From: Omphalotus guepiniiformis
Lineage: Eukaryota > Basidiomycota > Agaricomycetes > Agaricales > Omphalotaceae
NCBI GenBank assembly: GCA_028554645.1
Contig: JAQOOI010000049.1
Span: 1-64,000 of the forward strand
DNA length: 64,000 nucleotides
Direction of reading: 5' to 3'
A program made the translations under genes and the position numbers. Under the pieces are notes generated by a model. It did no database searches and was not told the origin of the DNA. It saw only the letters and a program-made list of their open reading frames with translations. Positions within the stretch are counted from its first letter, which is position 1. Each line of letters begins with the position of its first letter. Below are positions 11,088 through 22,704 of this stretch, piece by piece.

Positions 11088-13816
11088 ATGAATCCGCCTA
11101 TCCCACCGCGACCTGTAGCTACTCGTTCTTCTCCTCCACCACCACCTTTGCCTCCCTTGCCTCCAGGTATTGCCATTGAGTCAAGTGCTCCTCACTTTGA
11201 AGATCCTTTAGCTGCACCGAGGCCACACAGAGTCGATCCTGAGCTGCCGAAAAACGTGTGTCATAGCTACTCAATCATATTCACCCAGTGAAAGCTAAAC
11301 AGTTCGTCGTTTAGATGGCAAGGAATCTCGACGAACAAGTTTACGCTCAATCTTTCAGAGGGCCGTCCCCTGTGCCTGCAGGACTTCCAGGTGGCATCAA
11401 CTATTCGCCTGGATTCACACTTCCAACGCCAGCGCCGCCGTCTTCAACGATCGGTTCACCGCTGCCGCCAAATTGGAGTCCATGGCAAGCACAGTCTGTC
11501 TCCCCCGCGTTGCCCCACCCTGGATCTTCCGATTTTCTCACCCAAAGCATGTCCAACTTGTCTTTCAGCAGCTCCCCAAACCCCGCATCTTACCGTCCTA
11601 ACACTTCTCCTCCGCCTCATCATCTGGTTCCTTCTCCCTCGCAGTCGTCTGGTTCGCTTACTGCTCCTCTTCCGACAATTCCATCCCTCACTCAGGCCAT
11701 GCCCACCATTCAGCAGCCAAATCATGATCCTGCTCTCCGTGTTGCGTGGTGTCACGATGTTCTATTCCTCGTCGACAAAGCTCATGCAACAGCCACGGGC
11801 GCTCCCACCTCCGATCTCCCGAATGGCCCTGTCACTATTCACGACCCACAACTGCTACGGCTTGCTCAAGTGGCTGTGCCCATCTTGTTGGCAATCGCAT
11901 CATCTGTCCAGCCAGTGTCTGGGACGCCGTTGCCACCCCACGTAGCTGAAGCTCTTTACCATCGCGCGGCTCTCACCGCTTCGGGTGCTTTCCCCGAGCA
12001 CGTGAGGCAAAACCCGCGGCAGGCGTTCAGAGATTTCGAAGCAGCCGCTAGAGCCGGATATGGTAAAGCCTGGTTTCGCATAGGCAGAGATTATGAAGGT
12101 TTTGGCGATATCACTCATGCCAAAGAGTGTTTCGAGCGCGGTGTTAGAGCTGGCGTCGGTAGTTGTCTCTATGTCAGTTTCAAGTTGTTCTGTTCTCTGT
12201 TTCACGTTTGACCCAAGTTTCTTAGCGAATGGGTATGGCACACCTCCTAGGCCAGCTTTCTCTTTCCTCATCGCCAGAAACCGCATTGCCCCTGCTCCAT
12301 CGTGCTGCTCTCCTTTCCTCTGTCGATTCTCCTCAACCTGCTTATGTCTACGCGCTTCTTTTGCTTGGAGAGTTCACCCAAGTCACTGTTAATACAAGTC
12401 TCTTTTTTCAACTCCAACTTATACCCCCAAACTTAGCTCACCTCCCTGGAAATAACGGAATCTTGCAAGAGGCCAAAGTGCATCTTGAAAAGTCGGCGTA
12501 TCTGCATTTCGCGCCGGCACAATACAAACTCGGCCATGCGTAAGTTTTGTAGGGTCGCACGTGAATCGTGCTAACAAGCTCTTGTAGTCACGAGTTCGCG
12601 ACCCCGCCATGGGAGTTCGACGCGCTCATGAGTGTCGAGTGGTACTCGCGCGCTAGCCAGCAGGGGGAGACGGAAGCCGATATGGCCCTCAGCAAGTGGT
12701 TCTTGTGTGGAAGTCGAGTCAATGGACCGTCAGGTGAGGTGTGATGACATGCTCGCGACCAAATTTTTCATAGACATTCTTCGTAGGCGAGCCTCCTGAC
12801 CCTTCTGCTGGCGGTTTTGACAAAGACGAACAGCTTGCTCGCATCTTTGCAGAAAAGGCAGCACGTAAAGGTCTGCCAAGTGCAGAGTTTGCCATGGGAT
12901 ATTACTGTGAAGTTGGTATTGGAGGAAAGAAGGATGTGGGCGAGGCGGTTGGCTGGTATACGAAGGTGAGCTCTTACGTGAAGCACGGTGTAGTCAGCCC
13001 GTAGCCCGTTTTGTGCCATCACGAGCTGGATCTGCGTGCCTGATCACATCCTTCTAACAATGAACCATAACTCAAACTATAACTCCTCAGGCCCGTGATC
13101 ACGGTAATAATGATGCAGCCGAGCGTCTTTCTGCCCTCTCTCAGCCTTCACCGCAGGCTCTTTCTCGACAGGAGCACGATACAATTACTGAGAATAAGCT
13201 CGTCCGCTCAAGGACACAGGCGAAACAGAGAAGCGAGGCACAGAAAGTGAGGGATGGTTGGCAACAGCAACAGCAGCAAGGAGCACCACCGTCTGCCTAC
13301 AACCAAGGCCAAGGTAGGCCGAGGCGTGATAGCAAACAGGTTGTCGAACTCATCAGGAAGAATACTCTTGAAACTCACCGTTCCGGTCCCGCTGCACATA
13401 GACTGGGGACCGAGCATTCCGCCTCTATGCCTAACCCCGGTCGTACACTACAGCCGATCACAGCGTCTCCGCAAGGGTCGCCGCCTTTGGGTGCGAATCA
13501 GCCTCTACCTCGGCAGAACGGACAGGGGCAGAGGCAGTACGCGAACGCACAACGATATACATTGGTCGATCCTGGATCTGGCTCTTCATCGCCGTCGACG
13601 TCGATTCCCAGTGGGACCCCGTCCAGACCTGCGAGTGCGCGTCCCACGGCGGGAAGGGTGCCTAGTGGCGGCGTGAATGTCAGCGGTGGGACTGGGGTAG
13701 GTGGCCCTACAGCAGGAGCGTCGCCAGCTCCTTCGAAGGGTGCGGGACCCCAGACGTTTGCTGAGATGGGTTTCGTAGGTGCTAAAGCAGAAGACAAGGA
13801 TTGTGTCATAATGTGA
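11088..13816 (+). CDS. Sel1-repeat SKT5/Chs4-like chitin synthase activator
   Basis: Likely regulatory partner of a chitin synthase at the plasma membrane or septum. Multi-exon model: exon 1 from 11088 (MNPPIPPRPV) ends at a GTGTGT donor (11256) and joins ATGGCAAGG at 11315. Further introns lie at 12173-12225, about 12540-12587, about 12733-12786 and about 12966-13090. The Pro-rich N-terminus is followed by a stack of Sel1/TPR-like helical repeats, for example AFRDFEAAARAGYGKAWFRI, KECFERGVRAG, VHLEKSAYLHFAPAQYKLG, VEWYSRASQQGETEADMALS and AEKAARKGLPSAEFAMGYYC. A disordered basic tail ends in the CaaX box CVIM, predicting farnesylation as in yeast Skt5/Chs4. The repeats plus CaaX make the assignment strong. 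Whether a small extra intron interrupts the segment near 12390-12440 is uncertain. No lesion was seen. Confidence 0.85.
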
Positions 13817-14147
13817 TCATTTCATACAGAAAGGAACAGAATGTTTTTGTGTCATTCTCGCTATTTTCGATGTTATATCTCAGTTCTTGCTCTACTTCTG
13901 GAATTTAAAGCTCCCTTATTTTACATTAACATTCTTATTGATTGGACAGTGTACAGGTACTACGGTCTGTGATCAGCCAATAGAACTCATTCTACTATGG
14001 GTGTTAACAATGTGTACAGAGCAAGGAAGTGAACAATCACATATTTTTCACCCTTCTGCTCACTTCTGGGCCTTGTCAAATTTTCGTAAGATAAATGTAA
14101 TCTGTTATGATCATTGTATGCACTCTGATTGAACATAAGGTAGTGGT
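13817..14147. other. 3' flank of SKT5-like gene; boundary to repeat-rich region
   Basis: AT-rich and without a recognised gene. From here on, coding sequence is dominated by transposon-like and broken frames, so this marks the edge of the host gene island. Confidence 0.5.
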
Positions 14148-16953
14148 ATGTCCCAATCCACACCAATTGAAACTCCGCAACATAACTTTCTCATCCGCTT
14201 CGAGAAGCTAAGTCGACGGCACAGAAACTCTACAGGTACCAGTTGCCATTTTTGTACATATCTCATAGTGGGTAGAATGTTCTATATAGACATTAGAACA
14301 TTTTGTACGAGACAGAATTTTCAAGTTACAGGGGGTAGAAGAGCAGCAGCAGCAATGACGTCACTGCTAAAATTGTGTCGGCAGCCCTCCCCAGCCCTCC
14401 CCTCGTCATTTATGGACATTCCTTGCAGGTCTTCACGCCCGAAGCGGTCAGCCAGCTATCAGAGGATCACAATACAGAAGCTTTTACCTAAATGGAGGAA
14501 GAAGCATCGGTCTGCTGCACAAAAAGAAGCTTCTTTTCACACATTGAATTGTCGTGAGAGTGATGGTCCCGTAATTGAAAAGGAGAATGATGCTGGAAAA
14601 ATTGAGGCCGAGACAATGATAAGAAAGGACAAGAAGATAGAGGCATTGATGGAGAGAGCAGAGAAATACCACCGACACATGCGTAATGCTGAGAAGAGGG
14701 ACAAAACTGGGAAGAAGAAGATTGCATGGTTGGAGGAGGAAGTGGAGAGTCAGAAGTTGGCCCTCGAAGCGGAACTTTCAGCAAAAATTGACCTGACAAG
14801 GGAGATGGATGCAATGAACACGTCTCTAGGCACCTCGACACGTCTTCTCTCGCTTGCACATGAGACACACGCCACCCTTCGAAAGGAGAATAACTGATTG
14901 AATAAACGTGTCACTCGAGCGCCCGGGCAGAAGAAGCATGCAGTCAATAAAGCCGTGAAGAAAGCACAGAAGGGGAAACTCACTGTTTGTCTCAAAAAGG
15001 ATGGAAAAGTCACGGAAGATGCTCGCGACTTGACACGCGACCTTGCAGCATTAGGGGTCAAGCCAAAAGCTATTGGGCCAGCAATTGACCGCGTGCTGAA
15101 GGGAACTGGCTTGAATCTTGGTGTTGAAGGGACTATTACGGAGACATCTGCACGGCAATTTATTGTTGAGGGAGGAGTTGCAGCTGAGCTTCAAATAGTT
15201 GAAGCAATTCAGGGAGCTGATGGTGAGTTACATAGCAATATAATACTCCTGCAATGCTAAGTACAAGGTTAACTGGGAGAATCCAGGTACAGTGCTCAGC
15301 GGAGATAGAACGACTCACCGAAACATTGGGTATGAGTCCTGATTTATCACCGTCAACAAAGGCAATCAGCATCAAGTATTTTTTGCTGGCCTAGAGTCAG
15401 CAGCAAGTCATACTGCTGAGGCGCAAGTAGATGGTTGGGTTCGTCTTAGTCGCCAAATGTTTGATATCTACAACCGAAGTCCAGATGGGAAGAAGAATGG
15501 CCTTCTCGATGCACGTACATTCTTCACAGTTATGGTTGGTAATGCAACTGATCATGCCGAGGATCAAAAAAGGAGACTCGGCTGTTGCAGGCGTTGAAGA
15601 ATAAGTATGAGCGGGAGCTGCGGGGTCAGGAGACGATGTTGTCAATGGACATTGTTGCCCTGCTCCCTGTAATAATGAACTCGTTGAACGAGGCCGTTGC
15701 CAAAGCTGGTGGTCCACAAGTCTGGAGTACTCTATCAGAGGATGAACAGAAAGCGAGAGCAGAGGAGACCTACCGTGATTTGTGTTGAGTCATTGGGGAA
15801 GAAGAGTTCGTGAAGCTTACAGAGGAAGAGAAGGCTACGGTTGATCTCTTTATTTGGTCCGGGTGTGATATGCACAAATATCTGAACATTGTCAAGGGTG
15901 GCGCAGTTGCAATGTCATTGTGGTGGGGCAAGAATGGTATTCCACCTCCTGTCAAGCTGATGAACAAGGCGAATGCAACAGCTGCAGATCTCGGAGGTGC
16001 TGCAGGTGCTCGTGCTGAGAAGGTTTCAGAGGGTGGGGGTGTCAAAACAACGAGTATCGCAGGATTTCTGTTCAATCATTCAAATGACAAGTCAGGGCAT
16101 CATGACGTATATCGAGCATACTTCGAAGAATTCACTGGAGGAAGATTTCTCACCTTTCCAGACACATCGAACAATCACTTTGGACAGCATCTACAGGCCG
16201 CAGAAGAGCTTGTTCAGCACCTTGATGTCTATAAAGAGTTCATGCTGTTTGTGAAGGACAAAAAGAAGGAACGACACTGGAATCACATGGAGTATAACTT
16301 TGTAACGGCACTCAATGACAGTGCGACTCTTCATGAACTGTGTGTCATGGCACTATACAATGAAATCATCAGCAAACCATACTTAGCCCATGTACATGGA
16401 GATCCCAACCTAAACACTCTGGATCTTGGCCCGTTTCATGAAAAGCTGCAAGAAAAGCTAAAGGGTATTATTGAGAATCCAGATATTGCTCTCAATGTAC
16501 AAGTCACTGACTCACCACCTACTCTTGACGAGGCACCATTCCACAATCCCCAGGTGGTCAAAGCAGTTCACCAGCTCGCACCAACCCTTCCACACATCCA
16601 CTCTCTCATACAGTCGTTTTTTTTTGGGTGCCTACGAAACAGTTCCTCGCTTCACCACTGAATTCATTGAAGCATCAAAGTTGACCAGTGCAGAGAGACT
16701 TCGAGCCTGGTGTGGTACAACCAATGACCTAAATGAAGGGGCATTTGGTATTGCTCGTCGCAATTGGAGATGGTGCGGCAATACCTCTTTGCTCTATCAC
16801 AACTCCCGCATCATGTACAAGATGAACGACACATCACAATACATGAAATCTCTGCCGGAAGATTCTGATCAGCGTGTCTATATCCGAAAAGAGGCTTGTG
16901 TACGGGAAAAGGCCAGGTTGGAAAAAACGCTGTCGCGACTAAAAGCGGTCTAG
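14148..16953 (+). pseudogene. Broken copy of a recurrent uncharacterised Agaricomycetes family (N-terminal and central part)
   Basis: Function unknown. A coiled-coil N-terminus (14580-14890, highly charged) leads into a basic segment, then SGDRTTHRN (about 15300), a long helical core, VDLFIWSGCDMHKYLN (about 15843-15890), VKGGAVAMS, HNHMEYN-like and WCGTTNDLNEGAFG (about 16715-16750). I recall this order from a multi-copy, TE-like protein family in agaric genomes, but could not verify it. Lesions: in-frame TGA at 14895-14897, TGA at 15340-15342 (CGA to TGA likely), a one-base frame break near 15565-15575 in an A run, TGA at 15786-15788, and a frame break in the T run at 16618-16625. An intron (15225-15286) is needed to join DG to TVLSGD. 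The C-terminal part lies beyond an inserted LTR, at 18693-19172. The copy is therefore dead. Confidence 0.6.
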
Positions 16954-16959
16954 GCTTGA

Positions 16960-18670
16960 AATCATGCAGATTGAGAAAGATTTTGGTTGTTCAAACATTG
17001 GAAACTGAACAATGAGAACTAGAGTTCACCCAGACTGCTAGTTGAAACATGAGAACACACTCAGTTACTCAAGCCTGAGTGTAGAGTTAGCTACAGTACA
17101 TGATATGGTACTTAGCAACTGTGACCAATGGGATCATGGAGAGAGATACTAGTTTTGCCTCTCACTTGGTATTGGAGTACCAATGTTCCATGCTAAGTTG
17201 AGTTGGTCAGACCCACCCTCTAAAGACTAGAGACTCTCATGAGTGTTGTTTGATTGTAATCCAAGGGAATGATGGAAGTTACAATTCAATCTGAGAAACA
17301 TCTAAGTCCACTGGACTATCTAACTCCAGCTGGTCTTGCTAACTCAGGTTGGCTGTAAAGACTGAATGCTGAGAGTGCAGACAATCTTGTATTGCTCTGA
17401 CCAGAGAAATATGTTGTACATTTGGTACTATGCTTAGAATGGTGTTACAACTTGTGAACCACCATTGTCTGTAGGCTGAAGAGGAAAAATCCTCTAAGTC
17501 ATTTCTGAAGAATGGAGTTAGATGCTCAAGTTATCCTACCATGGAACTAGATGTTGATTCTGGAGTATCCCTCTGAGATGTAACATCTAACTGAGTGATA
17601 CCCTGAACCCAGACACCCAAATAGGGAAGAAGAAACGGTTATTGGGACATAATACTGTCCATAGCTTGTTGCTAGAACCAGCTAAAAGGAGAAGTACCTC
17701 CTGGAGACAAATCAGATGCAAGATCTGGCCAGATAGACACATGTGCTACTGTACAGCTTGTGGGTGATAGTAACAACGGAGTAGGGTCTAGATGACCTCT
17801 GAAACGAAGAAATAACCACTGGATATGCTAGGAACCTCACCAGCAGCCCCCAGTTAGGAAAATCAAAAGAGTTGCAAATTTCAAAATCGTAAAAGATGTT
17901 GTCATATGGCACCATTCTGGACTGATATTGCGTGCTGTACACCCTGGCTAGATACCCTGGACTTGATTGCCAAGCCACTATATGGACAAAGCGATTTTTA
18001 TAACAATTTTATATCCAAGATACCTATACATGACAGTATCTAACTGAAAAATACCTACAAAAATACCTAAAAAGACACCAATCCCTGCTCAATTAGTCTT
18101 TCTGTTATCTATTCTATTTACTCTGCTCAGATTCCCTTACATTTTCGAGATTTACTATATTTATTCTCTGACCTGTATATAAGAACTACCTACTTGTAGA
18201 TATTTTTCCTCAAGTTAGGACTGCCTAGGCTCACTACCAAAGCAGAACTTCTTCTAGACGAAAATTGCCTGGCTCTTAGGAGTTCAGTTATAGAGAAATA
18301 TACCAGTTGTGCAAACTTCTGTAAAGTCCCTTGTGGCAAACCTTGAGAGAGATACTGAAACTGTTGCTGTCCCTGCTGTTCTGTCTGTGCTGTTCTGCCT
18401 GCTGAAACTGTTGCTGCTACTGTTCTGATTGATACTGTCACTGTTTGGACCATTGGATCGAGTTGCCCACTCTGATTATTGCCCTGAACCATCCCCCTGA
18501 ACCCCTGAGAAACTAGTTGCCCTCTGTCTTGAACCTGTGTTTTTGAGTTACCCTGTCACTTATACCCTGTTCAGAGCGGACCACAGACACTTGCTAGCTC
18601 AGTATTGAGTTCGATTGTCGAGTTTAACTGTGCGGAACCTTTGACAACGCCAGCCACACCTCCACAAACC
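16960..18670 (+). repeat. Long LTR fragment of Gypsy lineage C (solo, plus orientation)
   Basis: No coding frame of its own. Its right part is the inverted counterpart of 60,530-62,022, the LTR of Gypsy element C. Shared landmarks include the strings around 18,600-18,660 (aactgtgcggaa, acaacgccag) and a Gln-rich pseudo-frame at 18,190-18,490, as well as the text around 17,195-17,225 (cagacccaccctc) matching the flank at 62,011. Homology fades after about 18,665, so the 3' end is lost. The left edge is not visible because its counterpart lies outside the window. It separates two halves of the uncharacterised family gene, consistent with insertion into it. Confidence 0.6.
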
Positions 18671-18692
18671 CCCTCTAGAATTGAGTTAGAGG

Positions 18693-19172
18693 TTGTTTCT
18701 TGAGACTCCCTCACAGTCTAATTCTTGCACATTAACGTGTCATAGAGAGCTTGTCCGCCATGGTATTGAGGCTGTAGAGAAGAAGAGAGGGAGAGATGAA
18801 CAGCTTCAAAAGCAAAAGGAAGAAAGGGAGAAGCTGTTGAAGTCAATTAAACTCATTCTTGATCTCACACAGATACCCGAAGCAATTACAGTTGCAGATA
18901 TCAATCTCCAGCTTGATTGGCACAAAGAATGGGGACTGTTGAAGAATGGTGAAGAAGAGAAGAGAATTCCAGTCAAATCCAAATGTGGGCTTCGTAAGGA
19001 CCGCTTGGGGTGGCTGATCCGAGCAATCAAAGTATTTAACGAAGGCGGGAAGACTCCTGAACAAGCAATGGCTCCAGATCCAGACGAGGATGTTGTAGAC
19101 GACTCGGAGGATGTCCTAGAAGCTGAGGTGGTGGCCTTAGATGAAGATGAATTCAGCATTCAACTGGAGTGA
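18693..19172 (+). pseudogene. C-terminal part of the same uncharacterised family gene
   Basis: An open frame of 159 codons, of which roughly codon 20 onward looks real: a charged coiled coil (KKRGRDEQLQKQKEEREKL), then ITVADINLQLDWH, then SKCGLRKDRLGWLIRAI and an acidic tail. Members of the family end with a coiled coil followed by a 'tvadln.ql...' and 'k..r..wl.ai' block, so this is probably the missing C-terminus of the gene at 14,148-16,953, cut off by the LTR between them. Confidence 0.5.
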
Positions 19173-19796
19173 AAGTTGATTGTGGTGAAAGCTAGCTCAT
19201 ATTCCAATAATCTCCGCATAGAAACAAATTAAGATACTGTCCAAGTCCGTAGATGCTATCTATGAGGTGTAGAAAGAATGAGAGTCAGCGCGACGAAAGT
19301 TGTGCTGCGCGTTTGGTGTGGCCTGCTTAGTCATTGTTGACATTTTTCTTGCCGCGAGTGGGACATACCAAAGGTAGGGCTCATGGATGATGCGCACACG
19401 TCACATGACCATCCGTGACAAAAGCGTTACTTCAAGTATTTCTTTAATGGCACTCGTAGTAATCCCAAATCAAGAAATCTGTTTCCGCAGATTTGTCCTA
19501 AATGTAATTATTAAGAAATCTGTGGGAGCTGAATTTTGATTTAGGTCAAAATCTCAGTGCCATTAACCAAATAAGCTCAAAATGCGCAATTTTTCCCCCT
19601 GACATGTCTCAAAGCGCGTCAGAAAGCATGTCAGAAATGCCATTACGAGGTTGCAAAAACCTTCATAATTTGAACCTAAAAGATGTTGAGTGGGCTATAC
19701 TCAATACGGCATGCACTGCTGCCAAAAAGCTTGGTAGAAAGTGGCAGAGAGGTGGAAGGAATAGGTCGGATAAAGAGGTGTCTCTTCAAATCTAGA
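19173..19796. other. Non-coding gap with a possible small inverted-repeat element
   Basis: No gene recognised. It contains the 123-bp inverted-repeat-bounded segment described at 19,444-19,566. Confidence 0.4.
19444..19566. repeat. MITE-like 123-bp segment with 11-bp terminal inverted repeats
   Basis: The left end ttaatggcact (19444-19454) and right end agtgccattaa (19556-19566) are perfect inverted complements. The interior is non-coding and itself partly self-complementary (agaaatctg twice, cagattt). No convincing target duplication was found, so it may be chance or a structured relic. Confidence 0.35.
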
Positions 19797-20285
19797 TTAC
19801 ACCTGTTTCAAAGCAACTTCATGCCTATCCATTGTATCAGCAATCTTTCTTTCAAATTCATTCTTCTCAACATTCTCCCTTTTAATATTAAAAGGTGTGT
19901 AACTTCTTTCTCTTTCTGTTTCAGAAGCTAAAGACATTCCAACTATCGCGAAACCATCATCCATGTTATTCTCACAGATGTGGGCAGCAGCAGCTATCAC
20001 ATCCTCAATAGGATACTTGTCTTCCCTTCTTCTAGGATTATCTGGATTAGCTATATAAGTCTTTTCCAGTCTATCCTTTACTTTATCCCAGAAAGCAGGT
20101 TCTAAGGATCTGCCAAACAGAGTTACTGCCTCTAAGTTAGAGATAACAGCAGGTGGCTTTGCAGCTTTCTTATACTCATATTCAAACAGCCTTTTAAACT
20201 TAAAGAATTCCTTCAATTCAGTAGTATTCCGAGAAATTTTACTGATCAAGTTTTTACACCTCCTAACCAGTTTCTTGTCAAGCAA
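19797..20285 (-). pseudogene. Gag fragment of Gypsy lineage B/C
   Basis: A 162-codon reverse-strand frame. Segments such as FKRLFEYEYKKAAK, AVISNLEAV and KVKDRLEKTYI align by eye with the Gag of element C (MAFKREYEIEYEKL, PVVSNSEAV, RKLLDRLENKVI near 59,300-59,480), so this is the capsid-like part of a related Gag. It has no zinc knuckle, protease or RT, and the frame ends abruptly. It is preceded on the same strand by an LTR fragment (20,762 downward), so it is the remnant of a minus-oriented element B relative. Confidence 0.6.
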
Positions 20286-20457
20286 TTTTCACCGGACAAT
20301 TAATCGAAGCAAATTTCCTCGATCAACTTTTGTTCCTGGCAATTAATTAAGGAGTAAATACCCCAAAACTATTCTAGATCCATTATTTTGACTCTATTTT
20401 GCGTTCCATCCATTTTTAGTTTCCGCCGGGTTTTTAATCTTTATTGACCGGAGGAAC

Positions 20458-20762
20458 ATGTTCCCCTAATAATTATATGATGCAATTGACGTTGTGATGT
20501 CAGAGTTCTTGTTACGAGATTGGGTGAGTCTGATTCAACAGTGGATGGCTATTGAACAATTCTCTACATCACAACTATACTGACTAGCCTAGAACCTTGA
20601 TACACATGTTGTACCGTAGGTAATAGAACATGCTTTATTACTCAATTCACAACACATTTTGATTGACAAGGCGGGCACCTTTCAACCCTCTATATCCCTT
20701 ACTGCAAATGCCTAAAGCGATTAATCACCTGGCTTTTAATGCAGGTGCCGAAAATCGGCGCA
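20458..20762 (-). repeat. LTR fragment of Gypsy lineage B, minus orientation
   Basis: 305 bp that is the near-perfect reverse complement of 40,335-40,639. On the minus strand it starts TGCGCCGATTTTCGGC, the same start that follows a polypurine tract at 40,320-40,334. It therefore represents the 5' part of a lineage B LTR from an oppositely oriented copy. Confidence 0.75.
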
Positions 20763-20775
20763 TCATTGCATCACT

Positions 20776-21213
20776 GATCCACCCACTTCTCCTCTTAACA
20801 TCACTTCATCATCACCTTCTCTGGTTCATATTCCTCTACCTGTTCCCTCCGACCTACACTTTCGTCGAACCAAAATTCTCTGTCGCATCCAGGAGTTTGA
20901 ACCTATTCTCTTTGCCACCAAGGTTCGACTTGAACCCATCTTTGACAAGTTGAATGAGGAGGATCACAATGAGAGTTTGGGACTCGCTGTCAAGGTGTCC
21001 CTGGAGATTAGAGACAGTTTATGGACCTGGTGGAACCGTTTAGAGGAGTTGTATCAAAATCTTGAGGTGATTGGACATTCATTGACCAATTCTCAGTGGA
21101 GACAATTGCGGGGGGCTTTAAAGTGTATTGGCAGCATATCATTTGAGAACTTAGATAGTTGTATACCAGAGATTTGTACTAAGTTAATGGAACTAAACCT
21201 CATGTTCTCTTAG
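20776..21213 (+). other. Unassigned open frame beside the LTR fragment
   Basis: A plus-strand frame open from about 20,770, ending MELNLMFS at 21,213, with helical, charged content (VRLEPIFDKLNEEDHNESL, SLEIRDSLWTWWNRLEELYQ) but no recognised domain. Similar short helical frames sit 5' of Gag in some fungal Gypsy elements, so it may be the leader ORF of the element whose gag fragment begins at 21,317. Part of its upstream frame runs through the inverted LTR fragment, so its true start is unknown. Confidence 0.3.
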
Positions 21214-21316
21214 AATACAATTCTCTTTATTGGTGTTAATGGCAAAAGGCGTGATTCTTTTCTTTACACTTTGACATTCTTCTTTATTGCAACTTGGCTG
21301 ACTTTGAGGAGCAGAA

Positions 21317-21766
21317 ATGTTCTCTTATTCCGCATACCAACCCGTAATGGAAATGGCTGATGTCAGCAATTGGGCTGATCTAGTTTCCAATGAAGTAAAC
21401 ATGGAAGCTATTGGTTTTGGTCAACCAGAACTAAGCGCTCAAGTTACTCGCTTGTTCTGCAATGCCCATGAAACTACCACTACTGTGGTAAAGACCTATA
21501 TTGATCAACATATCAGTGGGGTCACAGGCTGGATGAATGGTGCCTTTGAAACCTCATACAATAGTATTGAAGGCTTAAAGACAGAAGTTAGAAGCCTTAG
21601 GCAAATTGTGGAAACACAAGCAGAACTCCTTAGAGCATACAAGGCTCAACTTGACAGACTCCCAGCAGATGCAGATGCAGGTCCCTTCAGAGGGCCAAAG
21701 GTGCCTGAACCACCAACTTTTTCAGGGACAGATAATAAGATGACCTTGGAAGATTGGTTAAACTAG
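21317..21766 (+). pseudogene. Truncated Gypsy Gag N-terminus
   Basis: 149 codons beginning MFSYSAYQPVMEM. It has a helical region with a coiled-coil-like stretch (TEVRSLRQIVETQAELLRAYK) and ends PPTFSGTDNKMTLEDWLN then stop. The motif P.PPTFSG.......WL marks the start of a Gypsy capsid domain, so everything after this, including capsid core and zinc knuckle, is deleted. The next frame starts directly in a protease. It differs from the Gag of element C, which suggests it comes from another lineage. Confidence 0.6.
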
Positions 21767-22704
21767 GTCACATTGTACTGTTCGTCTTCGGGAAAGGTAT
21801 ACCTAATGTCGGAACTAAGCATGACTTAGTAGAAGTAGCACTGGAATCTTGTGTAAATAGTATTGCTCGCAACAAGAAATTATGTTTTAAACTTCCAGTG
21901 ACACTTTGGGTATATGGAAAGAAAGTGCAGACCGAGGCTCTTGTTGACTCTGGGGCCACAACAAATTTCATCAACAAAACTTTTGTTGAAAATAATCACC
22001 TGGTAACACAAAAATTGGCAACTCCATATGATGTACATAATGCGGATGGAACTCTCAATGTTGCAGGACAAATAAGAGAATATGTCTGTGCCTATATAGA
22101 AATTGGCACATACAAGACAGCCCATTATCTTTTTGTCACTCAATTAGGGGACAAAGACATGATGATTGGGTACTCTTACTTGTTTAAACATAATCCAGAA
22201 ATTGACTGGCAGTCAGGGGAATGGGAGTTCACCAGGTGCCCAGAGACATGTGCCACTAGAGCCCGTAAAACACGAGTTATTGAAGCAGGTGTTATTCAAC
22301 CAGGTCAAAAAGAAATTAATGTTGAACCTGCTAAGGAAAGGCTATTTGATAGAGTGGAGCCATTACAAAGAGATCCTATTCCTAGTAAACAAGCTTTGAA
22401 CAAAGTTAGAAATGAAGTGGTGGAAAAAGTTAGAAATGTTCAGAAAGAAAGTAATAAAGAAAATTCTATAGTTTATAAAGAAACAGCTAGAAAGATTGGA
22501 GATTTTAGACATGCTTCTACTTTATCTAAACCAGGTTTAGAAGAGGAAATGGCAGAAAAGATTTTCAATATGGATATTACTGTTCCAGTTGGAGACCTTA
22601 TGGCTGTATCTCCAGGCGTTAGAGCTGTTATATTGAGAAAAGCTAGAAATAGAAGGGTTGTTGAGAGAGCAGAGAAGGCTTTCTTGCAGATTTCTAGAAC
22701 CTAA
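21766..22704 (+). pseudogene. First retropepsin plus start of lineage B Pro (fusion)
   Basis: The frame contains an aspartic protease of retroviral type: ALVDSGATTNFINKTF (catalytic Asp in DSG, about 21,930-21,990), a flap-like NADGTLNVAG and a C-terminal MMIGYSYLFKHNPEIDW. That is the typical Tf1/Ty3 protease. From about 22,335 the text instead matches the linker of lineage C Pro (LFDRVEPLQRDPIP, then STLSKPGLEEEMAEKIF against LFKPGLAEEIADKIF). Two lineages are therefore fused. The frame ends at 22,704, and a +1 shift near 22,680 is needed to continue into the next ORF. Confidence 0.6.
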
